64,000 nt of DNA from Lachnospiraceae bacterium (GTDB lineage Bacteria; Bacillota; Clostridia; Lachnospirales; Lachnospiraceae). Numbering within the stretch: position 1 is the first letter of the stretch; the number at the start of each line of letters is the position of its first letter. The translations under genes were made by a program, and so were the position numbers. Location of the stretch: assembly GCA_910574715.1 (NCBI GenBank), contig CAJTCH010000023.1:1-64000 (forward strand). The letters are read 5' to 3'. The notes beneath the pieces were generated by a model. That model was not told where the DNA came from. It did no database searches and was given only the letters and a program-made list of their open reading frames with translations. Below are positions 18,377-26,365 of the stretch, piece after piece.

Positions 18377-20851
18377 ATGTATAATCCGAGATTTGAGAAA
18401 GAGGCATTTAAGAAGGAAGTAAAGCAGAATGTGAAGCATCTGTTCCGCAAGGAGATCGACGAGGTCTCACAGCAGGAGTTGTATCAGGCAGTTTCCTATG
18501 CCGTGAAGGAAGCGATCATTGACGATTGGATCGCGACACAGAAGCAGTATGAGAAGGATGATCCGAAGATCGTCTATTATATGTCCATGGAATTCCTGAT
18601 GGGAAGGGCGCTTGGCAACAACCTGATCAATATGACCGCTTATACAGAGGTGAAGGAAGCTCTGGAGGAGATGGGCATGAACCTGAATCTGCTGGAGGAT
18701 GAGGAGCCGGATCCGGCGCTTGGAAACGGCGGACTTGGACGTCTGGCGGCCTGCTTCCTGGATTCGTTGGCATCCCTTGGATATGCGGCATACGGATGCG
18801 GTATCCGTTACCGCTACGGTATGTTCAAGCAGAAGATCAAGGACGGTTATCAGGTAGAGACGCCGGATAACTGGCTTGTGAACGGCAATCCTTTTGAACT
18901 CAGAAGACCGGAATATGCCAAGGAAGTGCGCTTCGGCGGAAATATCCGTGTAGAATATGATGATGAGGGCAAGATACGTTTTGTACAGGAGAATTATGAG
19001 TCTGTTAAGGCAGTTCCGTATGACTACCCGATCGTCGGTTATAATAATCATGTTGTCAATACCTTGCGTATCTGGGATGCGGAGCCGATCGTTGATTTCC
19101 AGCTGGAGTCCTTTGACCGCGGTGATTACCATAAGGCTGTTGAACAGCAGAATCTGGCGAAGAACATTGTAGAAGTCCTGTATCCGAATGATAATCACTA
19201 TGCGGGAAAAGAACTGAGGCTGAAGCAGCAGTATTTCTTCGTGTCTGCGAGCCTTCAGGCGGCGATTGCCAAGTATAAGAGAGGTCATGACGATATTAAG
19301 AAGCTGTATGAGAAGATGACGATTCAGATGAACGATACTCATCCGACCGTAGCGGTAGCAGAGCTGATGCGTATCCTGCTTGACGAGGAAGGACTTGGAT
19401 GGGAGGATGCATGGGATATCACCAAGAAGACCTGTGCTTACACGAATCATACCATCATGGCAGAGGCGTTGGAGAAGTGGCCGGTCGATCTGTTCTCAAG
19501 GCTGCTTCCGAGAGTATATCAGATCATCCAGGAGATCGACCGAAGATTTATCGAGCATATTCGGAAGACTTATCCGGGAGATGAGAATAAGGTAAGGAAG
19601 ATGGCGATCTTAAGAGACGGTCAGGTTAAGATGGCGCATCTTGCAATTGTGGCGGGATATTCGGTCAATGGTGTGGCAAGGCTCCATACTGAGATCCTTA
19701 AGAACCAGGAGTTAAAAGAGTTCTATCAGCTTATGCCGGAGAAGTTCAACAATAAGACCAACGGTATTACTCAGAGGCGTTTCCTGATGCACGGCAATCC
19801 GCTGCTTGCCGACTGGGTGACAGAGAAGCTTGGGACCAAGGACTGGATCACGGATCTGTCGCTGATGTCAGGGCTTAAGAAGTATGCAGATGACGAGGCG
19901 TCTCTTAAGGAGTTCATGGATATCAAGTATAAGAACAAAGAACGTCTGGCAGAATACATTAAGAAGCATAACGGAATCGAAGTGGATCCGAGATCTATCT
20001 TTGACGTGCAGGTGAAGAGGCTTCACGAATATAAACGCCAGCTTTTGAATATACTTCATGTAATGTATCTGTATAATCAGATCAAGGCGCATCCGGAGAA
20101 GAATTTCTTCCCAAGGACATTTATCTTCGGTGCGAAGGCGTCTGCCGGATATATCCGGGCAAAGGAGATCATCAAGCTGATCAACTCTGTTGCTGATGTG
20201 GTGAATAATGACCGCAGCATCAACGGGAAGATCAAGGTGGTATTCATCGAGGATTACCGCGTCTCCAACGCAGAATGGATCTTCGCGGCGGCTGATGTCA
20301 GCGAGCAGATCTCCACTGCTTCTAAGGAGGCGTCAGGCACGGGTAATATGAAGTTCATGCTGAACGGCGCGCCGACGCTTGGAACCATGGACGGAGCCAA
20401 TGTTGAGATCGTAGAAGAGGTTGGCATCGAGAATGCATTTATCTTCGGTTTGAGTTCTGACGAGGTCATTAATTATGAGCAGAACGGAGGATATAATCCA
20501 TGGGATGTATATAACAGTGATCAGGATGTGCACAGCGTCGTAGATCAGTTGGTAGACGGTACCTATGCAAATGGTAATTCGGAGATGTACCGCGACCTTT
20601 ATAACTCACTTCTTGTAAAGAAGGGCAGCGACCGTGCGGATATGTACTTTATCCTGAAGGATTTCCGGGCTTATGCAGAAGCGCAGGAGAAGGTGGAGGA
20701 AGCTTACCGCGATAAGGAGCGGTGGGCGAAGATGGCGCTTCTGAATACGGCATGCTGCGGCAAGTTCTCTTCTGACAGGACGATCCGGGAATATGTGGAA
20801 GAGATCTGGAAGCTGGACCCGGTGACGATCGAGGCAAGGACAGAGGAATAA
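18377..20851 (+). CDS. glgP: Glycogen/starch phosphorylase
   Basis: An 824-residue GT35 enzyme that releases glucose-1-phosphate from alpha-1,4-glucans. The pyridoxal-phosphate region EASGTGNMKFMLNGAPTLGT lies at about 649-668, with the cofactor Lys in NMKF. Family motifs also include GNGGLGRLAACFLDS and EDYRVSNAEW. It starts 21 bases after ileS with GGAAGAGG before the ATG. The transcript is closed by the hairpin at 20916-20949, which overlaps the spoIID control region. Confidence 0.95.
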   Translation: MYNPRFEKEAFKKEVKQNVKHLFRKEIDEVSQQELYQAVSYAVKEAIIDDWIATQKQYEKDDPKIVYYMSMEFLMGRALGNNLINMTAYTEVKEALEEMGMNLNLLEDEEPDPALGNGGLGRLAACFLDSLASLGYAAYGCGIRYRYGMFKQKIKDGYQVETPDNWLVNGNPFELRRPEYAKEVRFGGNIRVEYDDEGKIRFVQENYESVKAVPYDYPIVGYNNHVVNTLRIWDAEPIVDFQLESFDRGDYHKAVEQQNLAKNIVEVLYPNDNHYAGKELRLKQQYFFVSASLQAAIAKYKRGHDDIKKLYEKMTIQMNDTHPTVAVAELMRILLDEEGLGWEDAWDITKKTCAYTNHTIMAEALEKWPVDLFSRLLPRVYQIIQEIDRRFIEHIRKTYPGDENKVRKMAILRDGQVKMAHLAIVAGYSVNGVARLHTEILKNQELKEFYQLMPEKFNNKTNGITQRRFLMHGNPLLADWVTEKLGTKDWITDLSLMSGLKKYADDEASLKEFMDIKYKNKERLAEYIKKHNGIEVDPRSIFDVQVKRLHEYKRQLLNILHVMYLYNQIKAHPEKNFFPRTFIFGAKASAGYIRAKEIIKLINSVADVVNNDRSINGKIKVVFIEDYRVSNAEWIFAAADVSEQISTASKEASGTGNMKFMLNGAPTLGTMDGANVEIVEEVGIENAFIFGLSSDEVINYEQNGGYNPWDVYNSDQDVHSVVDQLVDGTYANGNSEMYRDLYNSLLVKKGSDRADMYFILKDFRAYAEAQEKVEEAYRDKERWAKMALLNTACCGKFSSDRTIREYVEEIWKLDPVTIEARTEE

Positions 20852-20902
20852 GATGATCATGTGTGTATAAGCACAAAACGATCCGTGTATCATAAAATAT
20901 AT

Positions 20903-20931
20903 GCATAAAACATCCTACCCTTCCATACAGT
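20903..20931 (+). promoter_or_regulatory. spoIID: Predicted sigma-E promoter of spoIID
   Basis: GCATAAAA, about 13 bases, CATACAGT matches the mother-cell sigma-E pattern (ATA -35 and CATACAnT -10). The -10 lies in the 5' arm and loop of the terminator hairpin. The predicted transcript starts near 20938, at the Shine-Dalgarno sequence, and would lack the 5' arm. Confidence 0.6.
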
Positions 20932-20949
20932 GTATGGGAGGGTATTTTT
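20916..20949 (+). terminator. Terminator after glgP, overlapping spoIID start signals
   Basis: A 13-bp stem (20916-20928 with 20932-20944, one G-T pair), 3-base loop and T5 immediately before the spoIID ATG at 20950. Its 3' arm contains GGAGGG, the spoIID ribosome binding site. Confidence 0.85.
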
Positions 20950-21834
20950 ATGCGGCTGAAACTGAAAAAATTAGGATGCTATCTTATTATCATCATATTG
21001 CTGCCATATGTGATCACTGTGTTCTTAAATGGTCCAAGCATCACGGCATATTCTCATGTGGACAGTACCAGTGTGAAGGTAAAAAGCGGCGAGAAGGAAG
21101 CAGACATGCCGATCGAGGAATATTGTATCGGCGTACTTGCGAAGGAGATTCCGGCATCCTATGAGAAGGAGGCGCTTAAGGCACAGGCTGTTCTGGTGCG
21201 CACAGAGGTCTACCGTAAGATCAGGGAGTCGGGTAAGGATACCGTACTGGAAGAGGGATTCTGGACGCAGAAGCAGATGGAGGATGCCTGGGGCGCCAGA
21301 TTCACAAGGTATTACAGTAAGCTTGAGGACGCCTGGAAGAGTACGGAGGGAATGGTGCTGCTCTATGGAGAGGAGCTTGCACTGACGCCTTTCTTCCGGC
21401 TTAGCAACGGATGTACCCGGGACGGAAAGGAGGTGCTTGGGAGCGACGCTTATCCGTATCTGAAGATCGTAGAATGTCCTTATGATATAGAGGAGAAGAG
21501 ACAGATTCAGACGGTGATGGCGGAGGATATGGATGCGGAGGTGACACAGACGGATACGGCGGGATATGTGCTAAGTGTCCGTGTCGGTGAGGAGAACATA
21601 AGCGGCGAGGAATTCCGCAGCGAGCATAATCTTGCTTCCGGTTGTTTTACCTTGCAGCGATACAACGGGCAGATACGGATCACGACGAGAGGAGAAGGGC
21701 ACGGACTGGGGATGAGCCAATATTCCGCCGACCAAATGGCAAAAGAGGGAGAAACTTACGATGCGATTCTGCAATATTTTTATGAAGGGACCGAGCTAAA
21801 AGAAGTCGCAGAAATATTACTTGACGTAGAATAA
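20950..21834 (+). CDS. spoIID: Stage II sporulation protein D (SpoIID/LytB)
   Basis: 294 residues with one N-terminal membrane segment (CYLIIIILLPYVITVFL) and a SpoIID domain (IEEYCIGVLAKEIPASY; KAQAVLVRTEV; GEGHGLGMSQY). SpoIID is a lytic transglycosylase that works with SpoIIM and SpoIIP to degrade septal peptidoglycan during engulfment, in the sigma-E regulon of Bacillus. GGAGGG is 7 bases before the ATG but is locked in the terminator hairpin in read-through transcripts. The spoIIQ-like gene follows directly, as is usual in Clostridia. Confidence 0.9.
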   Translation: MRLKLKKLGCYLIIIILLPYVITVFLNGPSITAYSHVDSTSVKVKSGEKEADMPIEEYCIGVLAKEIPASYEKEALKAQAVLVRTEVYRKIRESGKDTVLEEGFWTQKQMEDAWGARFTRYYSKLEDAWKSTEGMVLLYGEELALTPFFRLSNGCTRDGKEVLGSDAYPYLKIVECPYDIEEKRQIQTVMAEDMDAEVTQTDTAGYVLSVRVGEENISGEEFRSEHNLASGCFTLQRYNGQIRITTRGEGHGLGMSQYSADQMAKEGETYDAILQYFYEGTELKEVAEILLDVE

Positions 21835-21858
21835 GTCTATCACTATCTGGCAAAAATA
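21829..21858 (+). promoter_or_regulatory. Candidate forespore (sigma-F/G) promoter of the spoIIQ-like gene
   Basis: GGCAAAAATA at 21849-21858 fits the sigma-F -10 pattern GGnnAnAnTR, and GAATA lies 15 bases upstream (one mismatch to GYATA). It overlaps the spoIID stop. Confidence 0.45.
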
Positions 21859-21879
21859 TAGTCAGAGGTGGTGATTAAG

Positions 21880-22659
21880 ATGAACAAAAGGCAAAAACCT
21901 TCACAGAAAATGAAAGGTGCTACCGTTGCAGCGGTATTATGTTTTGTAGCGGCGATCGCGATCGTTGGAACATATACATTCAATGACTACAAACGTACAC
22001 AGCAGAAGGCGGAGCTTGCACGGGTGGATGAAGAAGATCGAACAAAAGAAGAAGAGACAAAGGAACCAGCGGAGGAGGCCAATAATCTGGTAGTGAAGAA
22101 CCAGGATGAGCCAGAGGAGCCGGAGGAGCCGGCAGAGACAGTGCCGGAAGATACGGATGCCGGAACAGAAAATGACGCCGGAACAGGAACGAATGCCGGA
22201 GGAAATGCCCAGAGTACCGCAGGGAGCGGGATGTCGGTCAATTTTGGTGAAGACAGCAAACTGCTCTGGCCGGTGAACGGCACGGTCCTTATGAGCTACA
22301 GCATGGACAAGACGGTGTATTTCTCAACATTGGATCAGTATAAGTATAATCCGGCAGTCGTGATCTCAGGAGCAGAGGGCGACCAGGTACTCTGCGGTAC
22401 TACAGGGATTGTCAAATCTATCGATGTGACAGCCGAGACGGGAACGACCGTTAACGTGGATATCGGTAACGGATACGAGCTGTTCTACGGACAGCTTAAG
22501 GAAGTGCCGGTGAAGGTCGGTGATTATGTGGAGGCCAAGAGCGTGCTTGGCTATGTGAGCCAGCCGACGAAATACTACAGCGTGGAAGGGTGCAATGTAT
22601 ACTTCGAGATGAGGAAAGACGGGCAGCCGATCAATCCAGTGGAGTACCTGGAGGAGTAA
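21880..22659 (+). CDS. spoIIQ: SpoIIQ-like protein with degenerate LytM domain
   Basis: 259 residues: N-terminal membrane segment (GATVAAVLCFVAAIAIVGTY), a long acidic Glu/Pro/Asn linker and a C-terminal M23/LytM domain. The domain has the fold landmarks (WPVNGTVLMSYS, GNGYELFYGQL, VKVGDYVEAKSVLG) but not the metal ligands: the H-x(3)-D site reads YNPAVVIS and the HxH site reads NVYFEM. It is therefore probably a non-catalytic channel or scaffold component facing SpoIIIAH across the engulfing membranes. AGAGG lies 11 bases before the ATG at 21880; GTG at 21868 is an alternative. Confidence 0.82.
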   Translation: MNKRQKPSQKMKGATVAAVLCFVAAIAIVGTYTFNDYKRTQQKAELARVDEEDRTKEEETKEPAEEANNLVVKNQDEPEEPEEPAETVPEDTDAGTENDAGTGTNAGGNAQSTAGSGMSVNFGEDSKLLWPVNGTVLMSYSMDKTVYFSTLDQYKYNPAVVISGAEGDQVLCGTTGIVKSIDVTAETGTTVNVDIGNGYELFYGQLKEVPVKVGDYVEAKSVLGYVSQPTKYYSVEGCNVYFEMRKDGQPINPVEYLEE

Positions 22660-22710
22660 AGGATCTGCAAGATCACAGGAAAAGAGCATACTATGATGAA
22701 AATGGAAAGA

Positions 22711-22738
22711 CGCCGGGATAAGTTTCCGGCGTTTTTTC
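22711..22738 (+). terminator. Terminator after the spoIIQ-like gene
   Basis: ACGCCGG / CCGGCGT stem followed by T6. Confidence 0.85.
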
Positions 22739-22817
22739 TGTCGATTAAAGGACTCATGTACCAAAAAGATGTGATATAATACAAGGTATTAGATAAGACA
22801 GATCTGGAGAAGTTGTG

Positions 22818-24479
22818 ATGAATTATACATATATGGTGCGCTGTAAGGATGGAACCCTGTATACAGGATGGACGAATAATATAGAGAGACGGATGGAAGC
22901 ACATAATTCCGGGACAGGAGCGAAGTATACCAAGTCCAGGCGGCCGGTGAAGCTTGTCTATTGCGAAGAATTTCCGACAAAGGAAGAAGCTATGAAGCGG
23001 GAGTATGCCATCAAGCATATGAAGAAAAAAGAAAAGGAGAAGATGGTTTTTGAGATGGAACGAAGGGAAGATGAGCGGCTGATCCGTGTACGTCCGGACA
23101 AGCGGCAGGTAGAGTTTCAGAAAGTAGAATTTTATGCGTTTATTCATTTTACTATAAATACATATACAGGAAAAGAATGGGGAGACGGAACGGAAAGCCC
23201 GGAAATATTTACGCCGGATCATTTGGATGCGGCTCAGTGGGTAACGGCAATTAAAGATGCGGGCATGAGAGGTCTGATCTTGACTTGTAAGCATCATGAC
23301 GGCTTCTGTCTGTGGCCGAGCAGATATACAAGACATTCCGTTGCAGCCAGTCCGTATAAAGGGGGAAAAGGAGACATCGTCCGGGAAGTTGCGGATGCCT
23401 GTCAGGCTGCTGGGATTAAATTCGGAGTATATCTTTCTCCGTGGGACCGCAACAGCGAATTGTATGGACGGGGAAAGGAATATGACGACTATTTTGTAAA
23501 TCAATTGACGGAGCTTCTAACGAATTACGGTCCTGTTTTTGACGTCTGGTTCGACGGCGCCTGCGGAGAAGGAGCAGGGGGGATGAGACAGTGCTATAAT
23601 TGGGAAAGGTATTATGAAGTAATTCGGAAACTGCAGCCAGATGCATGTATTAATGTATGCGGGCCTGACATTAGATGGTGCGGAAACGAGGCCGGTGATA
23701 CGCGGGATGCGGAGTGGAGCGTAGTCCCGGCGCGTTTGAGGGATACGGAAATGATTGCAGATAAAAGCCAGCAGACCGATGATACGGATTTTTCTTTCCG
23801 TAGAAGAACGATTTCCTCTAGTGACGCGGATCTGGGCAGCAGAGAGTTTTTGAAGGATGAGCCGGACTTGATCTGGTATCCGGTAGAAGTCAATACGTCT
23901 ATCCGTCCAGGATGGTTCTATCATCAGGAAGAGGATGATAAGGTTCGTTCTCTGGAAGAGCTGTCCCAGATTTATTTCCATTCGGTAGGGGGGAACGGAA
24001 CCTTTCTTTTAAACATTCCCCCGAATAAGGAAGGATTGCTGGCGAAAGAGGATGTGGAAAGGCTGAAGGAGCTTGGGGAATTTCTTCGGAAAGCATTCAA
24101 AAGGAATCTTGTAGAGGAAGCGGTACTGGCTGTTGACAGTTATAAGGAAGGGTTTGAGATCGAAAATGTCCGCGAGCCCGGATATGGCAAATATTTTTCT
24201 ACGAGGGAGGGGATTACTTCCTGTACCATAGACATCGAATTTGAAGAAGAAACAGTAATTCATTATCTGATTCTGCAGGAAAATATAGAGATGAGTCAGA
24301 GAATCGAAGGTTTTTCCGTTTGGACTGAAACAGATGGGAATTTGCGTGAAGTATACCGCGGAAAAGTAGTTGGATACAAGCATATAGCGCAGCTGAAAGG
24401 AATCCGTACAAAATTCCTGCAGATAAAAATCCATGATGCAAGAGTTTGTCCTACAGTTGCTTTTCTTGGGGTATTTTAA
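22818..24479 (+). CDS. GIY-YIG domain fused to GH29 alpha-L-fucosidase
   Basis: A single 553-residue frame joins two families. Residues 1 to about 82 are a YhbQ/UPF0213-type GIY-YIG domain (YTYMVRCKDGTLYTGWTNN, Arg in RRMEAHNSG, Glu in REYAIKHM). From about residue 85 a GH29 fucosidase begins (RVRPDKRQVEFQ, FYAFIHFTINTYTGKEWGDG, LTCKHHDGFCLWPS) with the likely nucleophile Asp in FDVWFDGA and a C-terminal beta domain. There is no signal peptide, so it is cytoplasmic. GIY-YIG ends near where the short family members end, so the joint is clean. GGAGAAG precedes the ATG; TATAAT lies at 22775-22780. It could be a deletion fusion or a real bifunctional protein. Confidence 0.85.
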   Translation: MNYTYMVRCKDGTLYTGWTNNIERRMEAHNSGTGAKYTKSRRPVKLVYCEEFPTKEEAMKREYAIKHMKKKEKEKMVFEMERREDERLIRVRPDKRQVEFQKVEFYAFIHFTINTYTGKEWGDGTESPEIFTPDHLDAAQWVTAIKDAGMRGLILTCKHHDGFCLWPSRYTRHSVAASPYKGGKGDIVREVADACQAAGIKFGVYLSPWDRNSELYGRGKEYDDYFVNQLTELLTNYGPVFDVWFDGACGEGAGGMRQCYNWERYYEVIRKLQPDACINVCGPDIRWCGNEAGDTRDAEWSVVPARLRDTEMIADKSQQTDDTDFSFRRRTISSSDADLGSREFLKDEPDLIWYPVEVNTSIRPGWFYHQEEDDKVRSLEELSQIYFHSVGGNGTFLLNIPPNKEGLLAKEDVERLKELGEFLRKAFKRNLVEEAVLAVDSYKEGFEIENVREPGYGKYFSTREGITSCTIDIEFEEETVIHYLILQENIEMSQRIEGFSVWTETDGNLREVYRGKVVGYKHIAQLKGIRTKFLQIKIHDARVCPTVAFLGVF

Positions 24480-24569
24480 TTAGGGCAACAGAAAATTAAC
24501 TTTAAATTAGAGGTCCTTTGGTACTCTGAACACAAATGATAATAATGAGAACCTAATGTGTTTCAGATG

Positions 24570-24598
24570 TTGATATTTAGAACCTTTTCGCGTATACT
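24570..24598 (+). promoter_or_regulatory. Sigma-A promoter of the RelB/PIN pair
   Basis: TTGATA, 17 bases, TATACT; 33 bases before the antitoxin ATG. Autoregulation by the antitoxin is likely for such pairs. Confidence 0.75.
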
Positions 24599-24631
24599 AT
24601 GATTAAGAATAAATGGGAAGGGGGCTTTTAT

Positions 24632-24931
24632 ATGGCACAGGCAACTTTTAGTGTACGAATGGATGAAGCTTTGAAGAAGCAGTTTGATGTTTTATGTCAG
24701 GAATTTGGCATGAATGCTTCGACGGCAATCAATGTTTTTGCAAGGGCAGTTGTACGACAGCGAAGGATTCCATTTGAGATTTCTTCTCCGGAAACAGATA
24801 TTACAAGAGAAGGAGCAATGCAGGCTTTTACGGCTTTACGGGCACAAGCTAAAGAAAACGGTATCTCTGACATGAGTCTGGACGACATAAACAAGGAGAT
24901 TAGTCTCGCACGGGTGGAGGCAGATAAATGA
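24632..24931 (+). CDS. RelB/DinJ-family antitoxin
   Basis: 99 residues with an N-terminal ribbon-helix-helix (ATFSVRMDEALKKQFDVLC, then GMNASTAINVFARAVV) as in RelB/DinJ antitoxins. The helical C-terminus would bind the toxin. GGGAAGGGGG precedes the ATG at 24632. The stop overlaps the toxin start (ATGA), as expected for balanced synthesis. DinJ-type antitoxins usually pair with RelE/YafQ toxins; here the partner is a PIN protein. Confidence 0.85.
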   Translation: MAQATFSVRMDEALKKQFDVLCQEFGMNASTAINVFARAVVRQRRIPFEISSPETDITREGAMQAFTALRAQAKENGISDMSLDDINKEISLARVEADK

Positions 24932-25341
24932 TTTGCTACGCCGTTATTGATACAAATGTGCTCGTATCTGCGTTGCTGTCAAGCAAGGATGATGCTGCAA
25001 CGGTTCAGGTTTTGGGAAAAATGTTGAATGGAGAGATCATACCAGTCTACAGCAATGTTATTACAAAAGAATATCGGGAAGTCCTGTCCAGAAATAAGTT
25101 TGGGTTTTCCGCAGGCATGATAGATTACCTGCTCTCAGCAATAGAAAAGTACGGTATTCTGGTTAGTCCATTGCCTTCTGGAATAGTTCTTCCGGATATG
25201 AAGGATCTTCCGTTTTATGAGGTCGTTCTTGAGAAACGGGATGATGGTGCTTATCTTGTTACGGGAAACATTAAGCATTTTCCCAAGGAACCTTTTGTAG
25301 TAACGCCGCGGGAATTGCTGGATATATTGGATAAGAAGTAA
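24928..25341 (+). CDS. PIN-domain toxin (COG1569 type)
   Basis: 137 residues of a PIN-fold ribonuclease: first acidic residue in VIDTNVLVSALL, an acidic helix in VITKEYREVL, and late acidic residues around KDLPFYEVVLEKRDDGAYLVTG (split as KDLPFYEVVL and EKRDDGAYLVTG). PIN toxins cleave RNA. It is translated with its overlapping antitoxin. All expected acidic positions appear present, so it looks intact. Confidence 0.83.
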   Translation: MICYAVIDTNVLVSALLSSKDDAATVQVLGKMLNGEIIPVYSNVITKEYREVLSRNKFGFSAGMIDYLLSAIEKYGILVSPLPSGIVLPDMKDLPFYEVVLEKRDDGAYLVTGNIKHFPKEPFVVTPRELLDILDKK

Positions 25342-25402
25342 AAAGAAAAAGGAAGAATAGGAATCCATGGGACGGGCTGTCGGTTAATAGATAGCCATGA
25401 AC

Positions 25403-25469
25403 AAAATAGAGATACCCTACAGAATGTGCCAGTGCTAAACGGCATCATTTCGGGGTATCTCTATTTTTC
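25403..25469. terminator. Bidirectional terminator
   Basis: A long stem AAAATAGAGATACCC / GGGGTATCTCTATTTTT with an inner arm TGCC/GGCA. It separates the converging toxin and hemolysin-III-like genes. Confidence 0.85.
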
Positions 25470-25525
25470 TTTAAAATCGGAAGAAATCGGCATTAGTCGA
25501 CTGCCCCATTTAAAAAATTACGCTA

Positions 25526-26188
25526 TTACAGGACAAAAGCATACATCACTACAAAGTGGCATGCGCTTCCGCCCATTACGAACAGATGGAAGATCTCGTG
25601 GCTGCCGAAATACCGGTGTCTGCTGTTGAATAACGGCAGCTTCAGCGCATAGATCACTCCGCCAGCCGTATAGATGATTCCGCCTGCCAATAGCCACAGG
25701 AAAGCGGCCGTTGACATAGAGTTCAATATCTGGGTAAATGCAAGCACGCAGGTCCAGCCCATTCCGATATATAATACGGAAGATACCCACTTAGGGCAGT
25801 ATACCCAGAAAGCCTTGATAAGGATTCCGACAAGGGCGATTCCCCATACGATGCTAAGAAGAATAAACCCGGTTCTGCCTCCGAGTACCAGCAGACAGAT
25901 GGGAGTGTAGCTTCCGGCGATCAATACGCTGATCATCATGTGGTCGATCTTCTTCAGGATCGTGTTGATCTGCTCAGATCTGTTAAATGTATGATAAGTA
26001 GTGCTTGCAGCATATAATAGAATCAGGCTTGCCGCATAGACTGCAATAGAGATAACATATATCCGCCCCGGCTCATGAGCGGCCTTGATAAGAAGCGGTA
26101 CGGCTGCAAATATGGCCATCAGCATTCCGATAAAATGCGTAATAGCGCTTCCCGGGTCCTTGATGCGGTCTTCGAGTGTCTGTGACAT
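25526..26188 (-). CDS. Hemolysin III family (YqfA/PAQR-like) membrane protein
   Basis: 220 residues with seven predicted membrane segments and the PAQR-like metal motifs: AITHFIGML near the N-terminus, STTYHTFNR in the middle and HEIFHLFVMGGSACHF near the C-terminus (conserved His/Ser/Asp). The family is widespread in Firmicutes; function is uncertain despite the name. AGGAGG with 7-base spacing marks the ATG at 26188; an upstream in-frame ATG lacks a site. Confidence 0.87.
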   Translation of the reverse strand: MSQTLEDRIKDPGSAITHFIGMLMAIFAAVPLLIKAAHEPGRIYVISIAVYAASLILLYAASTTYHTFNRSEQINTILKKIDHMMISVLIAGSYTPICLLVLGGRTGFILLSIVWGIALVGILIKAFWVYCPKWVSSVLYIGMGWTCVLAFTQILNSMSTAAFLWLLAGGIIYTAGGVIYALKLPLFNSRHRYFGSHEIFHLFVMGGSACHFVVMYAFVL

Positions 26189-26317
26189 ATTATCACCTCC
26201 TGGTTTAATAAAACATAACATGTAGTTTTAAAAACTACGTTGTATATATATGTATATTATACCCATTGAGATAAAAATGCAAGCATAATTTATAAATTTT
26301 TTTATACATACAGAAAA

Positions 26318-26361
26318 TAAGAGCTGAGAATGGAGGAAGATCCTCGTTTTCTCAGCTCTTT
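26318..26361 (-). terminator. Terminator after the chemoreceptor
   Basis: A perfect 12-bp stem AAGAGCTGAGAA / TTCTCAGCTCTT with a T-rich tail (TTATTTT) on the minus strand. Confidence 0.85.
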
Positions 26362-26365
26362 GCCG

